A DNA stretch of 64,000 bases, taken from NCBI RefSeq assembly GCF_000238795.1, contig NZ_AFNK01000078.1, positions 20,465 to 84,464 on the forward strand, read 5' to 3'. The notes beneath the pieces were generated by a model that saw only the letters and a program-made list of their open reading frames with translations, had not been told where the DNA came from and made no database searches. This DNA is from Haemophilus sputorum CCUG 13788. Lineage in GTDB: Bacteria; Pseudomonadota; Gammaproteobacteria; Enterobacterales; Pasteurellaceae. This document shows, one piece after another, positions 55,033-64,000 of this stretch (within the stretch, counting starts at the first letter, position 1; each line of letters opens with the position of its first letter). Position numbers and translations under genes: made by a program.

Positions 55033-56505
55033 CTACAAATACTTTCTAGCCACTTCCTGATCTGAAAAATGATGCTTGGTCGTGCCAATAATTTGATAAT
55101 CTTCATGTCCTTTGCCAGCGATTAAAATCACATCTTGCGGTTTCGCTTGCAGAATGGCAGTTTTAATCGCTTGTTCGCGATCATGAATGACTTGAACAAT
55201 ACCAACATTCTCAAAGCCCTTAAGAATATCTGCCATAATTTTCTGATTATCTTCAGTACGCGGATTATCATCTGTCGCAATCACACGATCTGCAAGCTGT
55301 TCAGCAATTTTTGCCATCATTGGACGCTTACCTGCATCACGATCGCCACCACAGCCAAAAATACAATAGAGTTCGCCTTCAGCGTGAAGTCGTGCAGCTT
55401 GTAATGCTTTTTCTAAAGCATCAGGCGTGTGAGCATAATCAACCAACACCAGCGGGCGATTTTCCGCAGTCACACACTCCATTCTTCCAGCCACGCCTTT
55501 AAGAAGCGGTGCGGTTTCAACTAATTTTTGCAAATCATGTCCAAGCACTAACAAGCCAGCTAACGCGAGCAGTAAATTGGCGACATTAAATGCCCCAATT
55601 AACTGGCTATGTAAAGTGCCATTGCCCCAGCTTGATTCAAATTCAATGGTCGCACCTTGTAAGGTAAACGCGACACGAGTCGCTTTAACATATCGGTGTG
55701 AAGTTTGAAAATCAGGATTTACGCTTACTGCAACGGCATCAGACAATTTGGCTAACCAATCTGCACCCATTTCATCATCGGCGTTTAACACCTTAGCCTT
55801 AGTATTAAGCTCACTAAACAAGCGGAATTTTGCCGCAGCGTACTCTTCCATTGTGTGATGATAATCAAGGTGGTCTCGACTTAAATTGGTAAACATTGCC
55901 AAATCAAATTGTAATGCTTCCGCGCGATACTGCACTAAACCGTGAGAACTCACTTCCATCGCACAAAAATCAGCACCAAGCGCAATAAAGTTTGCAAGAT
56001 TTTGTTGAATTTCAACTGCAGAACCTGTGGTGTTAGCCGCTTCTTGAACTTGCCCAAATAAGCCATTACCAATTGTCCCCATTACAGCAGATTTGCCACC
56101 CAGTAAATTATGCCATTGCGCTAACAGCTGGGCTGTTGTCGTTTTGCCATTTGTGCCGGTAATGCCCGCTAACGTCAATTTTTCGCTTGGATTGCCATAA
56201 AATGTTCCAGCAATTTCAGAAAGTTTTTTTGCTAAATTGGGCACATTCAACACGCAAGCGGTCGAATTTGTAAAATCTTTTGCAATTTCTACCGCTTGTA
56301 CATCAGCTTCGGCTTCAGCTAAGACTAACGCAGCCCCTTGCTCAATGGCTTTAGGAATAAAATTTCTGCCATCTACGCTATGGCCTTTTAAAGCAACAAA
56401 AACATCGTTTTTGCCCACTTTACGGCTATCTAGCGTCATTTGATTTAATTGAATGTTTGGCAGCTTAGTCGCTAATGTTTGAAAAATGGAAATTAAACGG
56501 TTCAT
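55033..56505 (-). CDS. murE: UDP-MurNAc-tripeptide synthetase (meso-diaminopimelate adding)
   Basis: 490-residue Mur ligase. ATP loop [14 protein letters not shown]; the specificity motif DNPR (TDDNPRTED) shows it adds meso-diaminopimelate. Two facing uptake cores lie inside the gene at about 56253 and 56291. Ten bases after ftsI. The MITE-like element abuts its stop codon. Confidence 0.97.
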   Translation of the reverse strand: MNRLISIFQTLATKLPNIQLNQMTLDSRKVGKNDVFVALKGHSVDGRNFIPKAIEQGAALVLAEAEADVQAVEIAKDFTNSTACVLNVPNLAKKLSEIAGTFYGNPSEKLTLAGITGTNGKTTTAQLLAQWHNLLGGKSAVMGTIGNGLFGQVQEAANTTGSAVEIQQNLANFIALGADFCAMEVSSHGLVQYRAEALQFDLAMFTNLSRDHLDYHHTMEEYAAAKFRLFSELNTKAKVLNADDEMGADWLAKLSDAVAVSVNPDFQTSHRYVKATRVAFTLQGATIEFESSWGNGTLHSQLIGAFNVANLLLALAGLLVLGHDLQKLVETAPLLKGVAGRMECVTAENRPLVLVDYAHTPDALEKALQAARLHAEGELYCIFGCGGDRDAGKRPMMAKIAEQLADRVIATDDNPRTEDNQKIMADILKGFENVGIVQVIHDREQAIKTAILQAKPQDVILIAGKGHEDYQIIGTTKHHFSDQEVARKYL

Positions 56506-56515
56506 AAAGTAAGCC

Positions 56516-58546
56516 CTATTGCGTCACCGGATGATGTTCGCTGTTTTCTAAATTATCCGGTTTGATATTTTTTGCTTTTAAGGTGTAACCCATAATTTTT
56601 GAGAATAACGGAGCAGAAACCGCCCCCCCATAGTATTTGCCTGCTTTAGGTTCGTTGATCAGTACCACTAAAGCAAAACGAGGGTTACTCGCTGGTGCTA
56701 AACCTGCGGTATAAGCTAAGTATTTCTCAACGTATTGCCCTTTTTCGAGCTTACGTGCTGTACCCGTTTTAACCGCTACGCGATAGCCATCGATCATCGC
56801 TTGTTGTCCGCCTTCGCCCTTTTGTGCAACACTTTCCATCATATGCACAACTTCACGCGTTGTTTTTTCAGGTAATACACGCTCACCAATGACTGGAGGG
56901 TCAACCCGAGTAATCGAAAGTGGACGATAAATACCAAAGCTGCCTAAAGTTGCGTAAGCACGTGCTAACTGTAGTGGTGTTACATTCAATCCATAACCGT
57001 ATGCCATCGTTGCCCGTTCAATATCGGACCAGCGTTTACGATCACCATTCGTTCCGCGCTGTTCACCAAGCCCTAAGCCTGTATCTTTACCAAAACCCAC
57101 TTTACTGTAAGTATCCACTAATGCAGTAGAAGGCATCCGTAAAGCCAAACGGCTCACCCCGATGTTACTAGATTTTTGTAAAATACCTGTAAGAGATAAG
57201 CTTTCTCTTGGCGCAACGTCTCTGATAGTATGTCCGTTAACCGTGAATGGGCGAGTGTTAATAATTTCACCGCGATAAGTCGCACCATTTTGTAGCGCCG
57301 TCAGTACGACTAAAGGTTTAACGGTGGAACCCGGTTCAAAGGTATCGGTAATAGCACGGTTACGCATCAATTCTGGGCGGAAACTATCACGCTTATTTGG
57401 GTTAAATGACGGCGCATTTGCCATCGCTAACACTTCGCCCGTTTGCACATCCACTAACACTGCAGTGCCAGATTCCGCATTATTTTCCTGCACCGCTTTT
57501 TTAATTTCTCCATAGACCATGGATTGCAATTCTTCATCAATACTCAATACAACATCTTGTGGATCATATTGTTTTTCATCACGAATATTTTCAATGACAT
57601 TACCACGAGCATCTTTTCGAATGACCTGACGACCATTTTTTCCGATGAGTAAAGAATCAAAGCTACGCTCTATCCCTTCACTACCATGAATATCATCTAC
57701 ATCGGTAAAACCAATAAGCTGTGACGCTTCTTCTGCCAAAGGATACATTCGGCGAGATTCAGCTTTAAGCACAATACCATCAAGTTTGAGTTCTTGTGCA
57801 TAGCGCGCAATCGCTTCTGATTCATGGCGAGAGAGGTAAAGAAAACGCAGACGAGCAGATTTATAAAGACGATCCATTAAATCGTTATATTTTATGTTGG
57901 TGGCTTTGGCTAACGCTTGCCATTTTTCTCGCTCAACTTTTGCTTGCTCATTATCTAATTGTACAAATGCTGAATTTGGATTGCTTCGAACCTTTTCAAT
58001 CAACAAACTTTTTTCAATACCAGAAACGTCTGCGAGTAAATCCCAATATTTTGCATCTTGGCTATTTAAAATCGCCCGAGGATCAAAATCGACTTTTTCT
58101 GTTGATTTATTTTTTCGTTCTAAGAAATTAGAGACACTTTTTTCAATTTTACTTTTTGAGCTACCCGTTTCAATCGCTAAAGCTTTCCAACTTTCTGAAG
58201 TGCGTTTTACTTTGCTATCAAAATACTCTCGCGGATCTATCGTAATCGAATAAACTGGCACACTAATAGACAAAAAACGTCCATCGCGATCTAAAATACG
58301 ACCACGTGTAAATGGTAATTCTTTAGTACGTAATGAGCGGTTATTAGCTTCTTCAATTAAACGCTCAGAATCAAAAATCTGAATATCGGCGACTTTCCAA
58401 ACTAGCCCTGAGAGCATGGCAACCATCACTAAAGCGACCGTACCAAAGCGTTTATATAAATAGCTCGGTGCCGGTTGCATTTCAGGCGCATTTTTTGCTG
58501 TGCCTTGCGATTGAGCCTTACGTTTTAATTTGACTAACTTTGCCAT
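56516..58546 (-). CDS. ftsI: Septal transpeptidase FtsI (PBP3), enlarged
   Basis: Class B penicillin-binding protein for septal crosslinking. 676 residues against 610 in H. influenzae and 588 in E. coli. Short cytoplasmic tail, one membrane segment (about 33-55), pedestal domain, then transpeptidase with STVK (407-410), SSN (459-461) and KTG (593-595). The extra length is in the pedestal (about 105-245), where a unit of the form W-x2-LA...L...V/Y...(S/A)-x-F-x-L starts at W120, W168 and W209. Normally I see one such unit. Catalytic motifs are intact, so it should be functional. Confidence 0.93.
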   Translation of the reverse strand: MAKLVKLKRKAQSQGTAKNAPEMQPAPSYLYKRFGTVALVMVAMLSGLVWKVADIQIFDSERLIEEANNRSLRTKELPFTRGRILDRDGRFLSISVPVYSITIDPREYFDSKVKRTSESWKALAIETGSSKSKIEKSVSNFLERKNKSTEKVDFDPRAILNSQDAKYWDLLADVSGIEKSLLIEKVRSNPNSAFVQLDNEQAKVEREKWQALAKATNIKYNDLMDRLYKSARLRFLYLSRHESEAIARYAQELKLDGIVLKAESRRMYPLAEEASQLIGFTDVDDIHGSEGIERSFDSLLIGKNGRQVIRKDARGNVIENIRDEKQYDPQDVVLSIDEELQSMVYGEIKKAVQENNAESGTAVLVDVQTGEVLAMANAPSFNPNKRDSFRPELMRNRAITDTFEPGSTVKPLVVLTALQNGATYRGEIINTRPFTVNGHTIRDVAPRESLSLTGILQKSSNIGVSRLALRMPSTALVDTYSKVGFGKDTGLGLGEQRGTNGDRKRWSDIERATMAYGYGLNVTPLQLARAYATLGSFGIYRPLSITRVDPPVIGERVLPEKTTREVVHMMESVAQKGEGGQQAMIDGYRVAVKTGTARKLEKGQYVEKYLAYTAGLAPASNPRFALVVLINEPKAGKYYGGAVSAPLFSKIMGYTLKAKNIKPDNLENSEHHPVTQ

Positions 58547-58573
58547 GAATCTATGTGTTCTCTTTCGATATAA

Positions 58574-58888
58574 TTATTCTACAAGAATCACTTCTTGCTC
58601 TTTTTGAATGGATTGCAATCCAAAAGTTTTTGCAGCCGCCTCTACCCGCGCTTTTTGGCTTTTAGAGTTTTCTTCTAATTGTAAATGGATATATTGATTA
58701 TCCAATTTACGATTTGCCTGAATATATTGCCCTTGTTCTGCCGTTAATAAGCGCGTTTGATGAGTAACCCAAACTGTGCCAATAGCAGTAAAAACAATAC
58801 CAAGTAACAATAACACTGGGAGCTTATTGTGGTTGATAAAATCATCACTGATGATTTGAAATAAGGGATAACGTTCACGGTTTAACAT
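58574..58888 (-). CDS. ftsL: Cell division protein FtsL
   Basis: 104-residue bitopic protein with one membrane segment (about 23-42) and a short periplasmic coiled coil, partner of FtsB and FtsQ. ERYPLFQIISDDFINHNKLP is a typical cytoplasmic tail. 12 bases after rsmH and 27 before ftsI. Confidence 0.92.
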   Translation of the reverse strand: MLNRERYPLFQIISDDFINHNKLPVLLLLGIVFTAIGTVWVTHQTRLLTAEQGQYIQANRKLDNQYIHLQLEENSKSQKARVEAAAKTFGLQSIQKEQEVILVE

Positions 58889-58900
58889 ACAGTCCTCAAC

Positions 58901-59842
58901 TTATCTTTTCTCAGCCACTCTTAACACCGCACTACGTGAACGCGGATTCTCACGAATTTCTTCTTCACTTGGCATAATTGCCTTGCCAATCGCTTTTAAG
59001 GGAATATCTTTATTCAGTTCACTTTCTAAAATCGGTAAACCACGCGGCACTTCTTTTCCTTTACTATTTTTCTTAATGAATTGCTTAACCATTCGATCTT
59101 CAAGCGAATGGAAGCTAATGATAGATAACCGACCTTGAGGCGCGAGTACTTCGATAGCAGATTGTAATGCTTGCGCAAGCTCTTCTAATTCGCTATTGAT
59201 AAAAATACGAATCGCTTGGAAACTACGGGTTGCCGGATGTTTATGTTTATCTTTAAACGGCACTGCATCACTAATGATTTGCGCTAATTGCAAAGTTCGG
59301 GTAATTTTTTGACCGCTTGTACGATTGAAATTCACAATCGCAGTTGCAATACGCTTAGCAAAACGCTCTTCACCAAATTCTTTTAATACCCAAGTCAAAT
59401 CTTCAATAGAAACCTGATCTAACCACTCTGCAGCAGAAATCCCTTTTGTGGTATCCATACGCATATCTAATGGCCCATCGCGCATAAAACTAAAGCCACG
59501 TTCTGCATCATCTAATTGCGGTGAAGAAACACCAAGATCCAATAGAATGCCATCAATTTTGCCCATTAAGCCAAGTGACTGGCAAACCTCTGGAATTGCA
59601 GAAAAAGCCGTATGGTGAATTTCAAAGCGTGCATCTTCAATCGTATTTGCTTGCGCAATAGCACGCGGATCGCGATCGGTTGCGATCAATCTGCCTTGTT
59701 CACCTAATTTAGAAAGGATTAGTCTAGAATGGCCACCACGCCCAAAAGTGCCATCAATATAAATACCATTTTCTTTAATTGCTAAGCCTTCAACAGCTTC
59801 ATGTAATAAAACGGTAATATGTTGATGATCTGCGCTTTGCAT
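58901..59842 (-). CDS. rsmH: 16S rRNA (cytosine1402-N4)-methyltransferase
   Basis: 313 residues from the ATG at 59842 (N-terminus [17 protein letters not shown] as in relatives); the frame continues upstream to 59905 without a ribosome site. SAM loop [22 protein letters not shown], and C-terminal [12 protein letters not shown]. It is the first dcw gene here: mraZ, which normally precedes it, is absent, and a promoter lies directly upstream. Confidence 0.96.
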   Translation of the reverse strand: MQSADHQHITVLLHEAVEGLAIKENGIYIDGTFGRGGHSRLILSKLGEQGRLIATDRDPRAIAQANTIEDARFEIHHTAFSAIPEVCQSLGLMGKIDGILLDLGVSSPQLDDAERGFSFMRDGPLDMRMDTTKGISAAEWLDQVSIEDLTWVLKEFGEERFAKRIATAIVNFNRTSGQKITRTLQLAQIISDAVPFKDKHKHPATRSFQAIRIFINSELEELAQALQSAIEVLAPQGRLSIISFHSLEDRMVKQFIKKNSKGKEVPRGLPILESELNKDIPLKAIGKAIMPSEEEIRENPRSRSAVLRVAEKR

Positions 59843-59915
59843 GTCGGTTCTCGATAGATAGTGAATAATAAAAAAGAGTTTATTTAGGGAGGAAAAGTTC
59901 CTCACAAAGTAAGAA

Positions 59916-59944
59916 ATTTTATCGGTTCATTCCCAGTGGGGCAA
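59916..59944 (-). promoter_or_regulatory. Promoter at the head of the dcw cluster
   Basis: On the minus strand TTGCCC (59944-59939), 17-bp spacer, TAAAAT (59921-59916). The start would be near 59909, 67 bases before rsmH. Only one TGGGA, the MraZ recognition unit, is in the spacer rather than the usual tandem set. Confidence 0.6.
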
Positions 59945-59988
59945 GCAGTTTTACTGATTAAAAAAAATTAATTTAATGGGCAAAGAAA

Positions 59989-60031
59989 AAGCGGTCGAAT
60001 TTTGCAAAACTTTTACAAAATTCGACCGCTT
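59989..60031 (-). repeat. Perfect inverted uptake-sequence pair
   Basis: AAGCGGTCGAATTTTG (59989-60004) and CAAAATTCGACCGCTT (60016-60031), 16 bp with no mismatch. It acts as terminator for the phosphatase lipoprotein gene and insulates the dcw promoter. Confidence 0.85.
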
Positions 60032-60048
60032 GAAAACAGATTAAACGG

Positions 60049-60639
60049 TTATTTTTTAGCTAATTCATCCAAGCGCTGTTGAATTGCTTGAACATTTTCA
60101 TCTGTGAAGAAATTAGGCATATTTTGCCAAATCGAATGAAAACCATAAGGCCCTTGCATCATCTCTCGTTTGGCTTCTGCTAAAGGCCATTTTTGATAAA
60201 TCACCCGATACATCGCTGAAATTAAACCAGTACGATCTGCACCATGATAGCAATGCACCAAGACCCCTCCTGTTTGTTGCGCTTGGCGAATTTGCCACAA
60301 GACATCTGCTACTTCTTGTGGGCTAATCGACCATGAAATTAACGGCGTATTCACCAACTTGATGCCAGTTTCACCAAATGCTTCCTGATCATCATTACGG
60401 TCAAAAAAGCGTAGGTTCACAATCGTGCGAACATCATGCTGCTTAAGTAACGGGTAATCTTTTGCGCTAAGCTGTTCACTTCGAAAGAGTTTTTTATCAA
60501 CCTGATAAAGATTCACAGATTTATCAACAACCTTGGCCCAATGCCCTGTATTTTCAGGTGGCATTGGTGGCGTGCTTGTTTGACAAGCGCTGAGTAAAAT
60601 AACACTCGCGAATAGAGCAGATAATTTTGTGGTTCTCAT
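60049..60639 (-). CDS. Putative lipoprotein with dual-specificity/tyrosine phosphatase domain
   Basis: 196 residues. Signal peptide with lipobox LLSAC (C19). The phosphatase P-loop HCYHGADRTG (HC-x5-R form) lies in the second half, with NLRFFDRNDD as the general-acid region, so it is a cysteine-based phosphatase anchored outside the cytoplasm. Substrate unknown; periplasmic targets could be phosphorylated lipids, sugars or proteins. It lies between ccmD and rsmH in the same direction, where H. influenzae has ccmE or mraZ. Confidence 0.75.
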   Translation of the reverse strand: MRTTKLSALFASVILLSACQTSTPPMPPENTGHWAKVVDKSVNLYQVDKKLFRSEQLSAKDYPLLKQHDVRTIVNLRFFDRNDDQEAFGETGIKLVNTPLISWSISPQEVADVLWQIRQAQQTGGVLVHCYHGADRTGLISAMYRVIYQKWPLAEAKREMMQGPYGFHSIWQNMPNFFTDENVQAIQQRLDELAKK

Positions 60640-60705
60640 ATTTCCTCACAATGAGACATTAAGGTGATTTTGCAAAAATTTCACCAAAATGAACCGCTTG
60701 CTTTG

Positions 60706-60900
60706 TTATTTTTTCTGCTGCGCTTCTCGTTGAACTTCACGCTTCGCTTTATGCAGAATTTGTTGCTGCTCACGGCGAGAATAAATAATTAGCCCAATCA
60801 TCGCCGCAATAGAAACGCCGTAAGAGAGCCATACATAAAAGCCATAATTCCCCATTGCGAAAAAATCGCCAAGGCTTTCAAATTGAAAAGATAAATTCAT
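60706..60900 (-). CDS. ccmD: Heme exporter protein CcmD
   Basis: 64-residue inner-membrane protein, one membrane segment (about 18-41) then a basic, Q-rich coiled tail. SLGDFFAMGNYGFYVWLSYG is the family signature. It helps release holo-CcmE from the CcmABC complex. 9 bases after ccmC. Confidence 0.9.
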   Translation of the reverse strand: MNLSFQFESLGDFFAMGNYGFYVWLSYGVSIAAMIGLIIYSRREQQQILHKAKREVQREAQQKK

Positions 60901-60909
60901 TCAGTGCTC

Positions 60910-61647
60910 CTATTTTGTATTCACTAACGCTTTAACCCAAGGACGTTTATATTCATCATTTAATAAAGCAATACGATAACGCCAAATACTAAACCACGCG
61001 GTAAATAGTAAGCTACCGAAAATTGCGAGTAATAACGGAATAAGCATTTCAACAGCCATTGATGGCTTATCTAATTTAGTAATGGTTGCACCTTGATGAA
61101 GCGTATTCCACCATTCGACCGAGAAGTGGATAATTGGCAAGTTAATCACACCAACCACCGATAATACGCCCGCTGCTTTCGCGCCGGTTTGTTTATCTTG
61201 GAAAGCTGAATATAGCGCCATCACACCAATATATAAGAAAAAGAGCACTAAAGCAGAGGTTAAGCGAGCATCCCATACCCACCAAGTTCCCCACATTGGT
61301 TTGCCCCAAATTGCACCGGTTGCTAACGAAATAAACGCAAAAACCAGTCCGATAGGTGCCATGGAAATCATCGCTAAATTAGCTTGGCGAATTTGCCATA
61401 CTAATGCCACTAGCCCTGCTAATGCCATCGACCCGTACACGCCCATTGACCAAATTGCTGCTGGCACATGAATAAAAATAATACGGTAGCTATCACCTTG
61501 CTGATAATCTTTTGGTGCAAAAGCCAAGCCCCAAATAAATCCAACGACTAATAAAATTAGGCTTAACCAGCCAAGTGTTGGTTGGATTTTTCCTAATAAG
61601 CGATACTGTGTTTCAGGTTTCGCATAAGGATGCAGAAATTTCCACAT
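60910..61647 (-). CDS. ccmC: Heme exporter/chaperone CcmC
   Basis: 245 residues, six membrane segments, with the heme-handling motif WGTWWVWDARLTS and flanking His residues (IFIHVPAAIWS, IIHFSVEWWNTLHQG). It attaches heme to CcmE in cytochrome c maturation. No ccmE is present downstream. Confidence 0.95.
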   Translation of the reverse strand: MWKFLHPYAKPETQYRLLGKIQPTLGWLSLILLVVGFIWGLAFAPKDYQQGDSYRIIFIHVPAAIWSMGVYGSMALAGLVALVWQIRQANLAMISMAPIGLVFAFISLATGAIWGKPMWGTWWVWDARLTSALVLFFLYIGVMALYSAFQDKQTGAKAAGVLSVVGVINLPIIHFSVEWWNTLHQGATITKLDKPSMAVEMLIPLLLAIFGSLLFTAWFSIWRYRIALLNDEYKRPWVKALVNTK

Positions 61648-61701
61648 AGAAAATAAACTCCAAATTGGTAAGAAATTAGAAAAAAATAACCGCTTGTTTG
61701 A

Positions 61702-62364
61702 CTACTGCAAGCTAATACGCAACGCACCAGCAATCGCAAAAGGCGAGAAAGTAAGCGTAATTGCTAATATTGCGCCAATAATTGCTAACTGCCCGCTATA
61801 TCCCATATTCAATGTTGCCGCTTCTAACACCGCTGCAGCAAAAATAAGAACTGGTAAAAACAGTGGCAAAATCAATAAACTTAGCAAAGTGCCACCTTTT
61901 CGTAATCCAACCGTTAAAGCGACCCCAATCGCTCCTAAACAGCTTAAAATAGGTGTGCCTAGCAATAAAGTCAGAACTAAAGCCCACCAAACATGCATCT
62001 CTAATGAAAGTAAAACCGCTGCTATTGGTGAAAGCAGAATCAGAGGCAATCCAGTTAACAACCAATGTGCAAGCACCTTCGCTAAGGCGACTTGAGGCAA
62101 ACCAACAGGTAATAACATCAATTGTTCTAGTGAACCATCTAAATAATCGTCTTTAAACAAACGTTCAAATGAAAGCAATGCAGACAACAATGCCGCTACC
62201 CATCCAATACCTGGAGCGATTTTACCTAGTAGTTCAGGATTCGGCCCCATTAACAATGGAAAAAGCGTAATAATCATCAAAAAGAACCACAGCGGATTTA
62301 AAATTTCCGCTGGCTTACGAAAGGCGATAGCAAGTTCTCGACGAATAATCGTAAATAAAATCAT
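61702..62364 (-). CDS. ccmB: Heme exporter membrane subunit CcmB
   Basis: 220 residues, six membrane segments. IRRELAIAFRKPAEILNPLWFF at the start and ERLFKDDYLDGSLEQLML are family blocks. Permease of the CcmAB ABC complex that powers release of heme-loaded CcmE. Overlaps ccmA by 4 bases. Confidence 0.94.
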   Translation of the reverse strand: MILFTIIRRELAIAFRKPAEILNPLWFFLMIITLFPLLMGPNPELLGKIAPGIGWVAALLSALLSFERLFKDDYLDGSLEQLMLLPVGLPQVALAKVLAHWLLTGLPLILLSPIAAVLLSLEMHVWWALVLTLLLGTPILSCLGAIGVALTVGLRKGGTLLSLLILPLFLPVLIFAAAVLEAATLNMGYSGQLAIIGAILAITLTFSPFAIAGALRISLQ

Positions 62365-62987
62365 AATTTAAATTGATCTAATGAAAGAATCTTAACTTTT
62401 TCACTTTGTGCTGTTTGATGGCTAGTAAATATCACCATGCCTTCATTAGCACAATGTTGCTCAATATGACTAATCAATGAAGCGACACCTTTTTTATCAA
62501 TAGCGGTGAAGGGTTCATCTAAAATCCAAAGTTTTTGTTTAGTCAGCCATAATTTTGCTAACGCCACTCGTCTTTGTTGCCCTGCAGAAAGATGAGAACA
62601 AGGTAAATCTTCTCGCCCAATAAGTGCGACTTTATCTAAAGCTGCCCACAAGGTTTCATCACCTAAATCTGAACCTTGTATCTTCTGATAAAAGCGTAAA
62701 TTCTCCCATGGGGTTAATTCAGGCTTCACACCCGCATGATGCCCTAAATAGAACAATTCTGAATAATAGGCCTCTCTATCTTGATGAATAGGTATGCCAT
62801 TCCAAAGCACTTGTCCTTCAGCAGGCAAAGCAAGACCAGCTAAAATGCGTAATAAGCTCGTTTTACCAATGCCATTATGACCTTCTATTTGAATCCACTC
62901 TCCACTGCAAATTGAAGCGGAGCAGCCTTCAAACAGGCGATTCTCACCTCTTTCACATGCAATGTTATTAAGCTCAAGTCGGTTCAT
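62361..62987 (-). CDS. ccmA: Heme export ATPase CcmA
   Basis: 208-residue ABC ATPase from the ATG at 62987; the frame runs 40 codons further upstream but crosses an uptake sequence and gives non-homologous residues. Walker A GHNGIGKTS, signature LSAGQQRRVALAK, Walker B LWILDEP. First gene of ccmABCD. Confidence 0.95.
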   Translation of the reverse strand: MNRLELNNIACERGENRLFEGCSASICSGEWIQIEGHNGIGKTSLLRILAGLALPAEGQVLWNGIPIHQDREAYYSELFYLGHHAGVKPELTPWENLRFYQKIQGSDLGDETLWAALDKVALIGREDLPCSHLSAGQQRRVALAKLWLTKQKLWILDEPFTAIDKKGVASLISHIEQHCANEGMVIFTSHQTAQSEKVKILSLDQFKL

Positions 62988-63129
62988 ATTCTTATTCGTT
63001 AATGCAAAATTTAAAGTAGGCAGTTTAGCATAAGCGCTTAAAATCATGTAGCTGAAAAGGGCAAATTTGTGAGTCACAAGCGGTCTATTTTTAGCTTTTC
63101 TTTGCAAATTTTGATGGGAATCAACCTAC

Positions 63130-63840
63130 TTATAACTGTAAGGTTTCTTTAACAAAAGGCAGCGTTAATTTTCGCTGTGCTTGGAGAGAAGCCTGATCAA
63201 GCTGAGCCAGTACTTCTAACAGAGATTTTAGGTCTCTATCCAGATGTTTAAGAAGAAAGTTTGCTACTTCTTCAGTTAATTCTAGCCCTTTACTATAAGC
63301 TGCTCGCTGTAAGATTACGCGTTTTTGTTCATCATTAAGATCAGGAAGATGATAAACCTCTCCCCATGTTAAACGAGAACGCAAATCTGGTAATTTTATT
63401 TGAAGCTGATGAGGGGGGCAATTCGCAGAAATGATCAACAAAGTCTTATTTCCATTATGAAACAAACTTTGTTGTTCTCTAATTTGATTAAATAGATTAA
63501 AAAGGGCTAACTCCCATTCGTCATTACCAGCAACTAGCTCTAAATCATCAATACAGACTACGTCTAATTTATCTGCATTGTCTAATACTAAAGGCGAGAA
63601 ATACTGACTTTTACTTAATGGAATGTAACTTGCACTCTGTTCATTTAACAGATAATGGTTGCTGATGGCTTTTAATAGATGTGTTTTACCCGAATTCGAA
63701 CCACCCCAAATATAGAAAAAAGGTTGTTGAACTTCAACAAAATTCTGACGTAGAGAAGCTAATAATCCTTCATTATTTTCAGTATAAAAATTCTCGAAGG
63801 TATCTTCATCAATTTGTAAAATCGGCAGGGAAAGTTGCAA
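63130..63840 (-). CDS. hda: DnaA inactivator Hda
   Basis: 236-residue AAA+ protein that, with the beta clamp, stimulates DnaA-ATP hydrolysis after initiation. N-terminal clamp peptide QLSLPI, Walker A GGSNSGKTHLL, Walker B VVCIDDLE, sensor region. It begins with TTG directly before the clamp motif; relatives start two or three residues earlier, but no ATG is available. Confidence 0.9.
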   Translation of the reverse strand: MQLSLPILQIDEDTFENFYTENNEGLLASLRQNFVEVQQPFFYIWGGSNSGKTHLLKAISNHYLLNEQSASYIPLSKSQYFSPLVLDNADKLDVVCIDDLELVAGNDEWELALFNLFNQIREQQSLFHNGNKTLLIISANCPPHQLQIKLPDLRSRLTWGEVYHLPDLNDEQKRVILQRAAYSKGLELTEEVANFLLKHLDRDLKSLLEVLAQLDQASLQAQRKLTLPFVKETLQL

Positions 63841-63855
63841 AACGAATTTAATCTA

Positions 63856-63999
63856 TCAGTTAATCACTATGGCTGAAAGAATAACGGAAAAGTCTGCTAT
63901 TGAAAAGCAAATAATAAAAGGAATGTGAGAAGTAAAGAGAGGAGCTATATCATCATGATGAACGAGCTTTAAAAACTGAATATCTAATTTAACATCTTT
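63856..63999 (-). CDS. C-terminal fragment of an unidentified membrane protein (runs off the window)
   Basis: An open frame enters from the window end and stops at TGA (63858-63856), 15 bases before hda. The 47 visible residues end in a hydrophobic stretch, PFIICFSIADFSVILSAIVI. The IAD followed by a membrane segment faintly recalls the end of signal peptidase II-like proteins, but the match is too short to name it. Confidence 0.35.
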   Translation of the reverse strand, partial: KDVKLDIQFLKLVHHDDIAPLFTSHIPFIICFSIADFSVILSAIVIN

Positions 64000-64000
64000 T

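Noticed and set aside
1..64000. CRISPR arrays, tRNA/rRNA genes, phase-variable tetranucleotide tracts, transposases
   Set aside because: Looked for and not seen; no regularly spaced repeats, no cloverleaf-like segment, no long simple repeats and no IS-type open frames.

Overview
The window is chromosomal DNA of a Pasteurellaceae bacterium (Haemophilus/Aggregatibacter/Rodentibacter-like; I cannot fix the genus). The evidence is the H. influenzae-like gene content and order (focA-pfl, proQ-prc-ldtD-mepK-gloC, the dcw cluster ending in lpxC, ccmABCD), the low G+C, and a dense scatter of DNA-uptake signal sequences. Most of these are the ACAAGCGGT (A. pleuropneumoniae-like) type, a few are the AAGTGCGGT (H. 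influenzae-like) type. Several occur as inverted pairs that double as terminators.

Layout. 1-17.5 kb is core metabolism: serA, an MHS-type transporter, cyaA divergent from fabB, aldA with a class II CRP site, an AraC-type regulator divergent from a small CxxC (AhpD-like) protein, lysO/dinB, htpX, yqaA, then focA, a small lipoprotein gene and pflB. The focA promoter carries an FNR box and a NarP-like site.

17.5-26.6 kb is an accessory island lying exactly between pflB and pflA, which are adjacent in H. influenzae. On the minus strand it encodes a WYL regulator, a HAD 5'(3')-deoxyribonucleotidase-like protein, a zinc-less CobB-like sirtuin, a stand-alone FtsK-gamma winged-helix protein, a zinc-type sirtuin, a PP2C phosphatase, a PD-(D/E)XK nuclease and a tandem AAA+ ATPase. 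A RhuM-Fic gene broken by an in-frame TAA sits on the opposite strand. Three minus-strand promoters in the island share one architecture: dyad ACGACA-N5-TGTCGC, then exactly 9 bp, then a -10 hexamer, with no recognisable -35. The last one feeds the ATPase gene, whose Shine-Dalgarno sequence is buried in a 14-bp hairpin that only read-through transcripts would contain in full. This is the best candidate for an undescribed, coordinately regulated defence or stress system.

26.7-41 kb is core again: pflA, prlC, pheA, pabA, gloC, mepK, ldtD, prc, proQ, a cold-shock gene, an unknown secreted protein and pepN.

41-60 kb is the dcw division/cell-wall cluster on the minus strand (rsmH-ftsL-ftsI-murE-murF-mraY-murD-ftsW-murG-murC-ddlB-ftsQ-ftsA-ftsZ-lpxC). 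Its oddities are: no mraZ at the head, an enlarged FtsI with repeated pedestal units, a MITE-like inverted repeat between murE and murF, a small pseudogene between mraY and murD, and a strong hairpin after ftsW. 60-64 kb holds a phosphatase-like lipoprotein, ccmD-C-B-A without ccmE-H, hda, and the 3' end of one unidentified gene. No rRNA, tRNA, CRISPR array or complete insertion sequence was seen.
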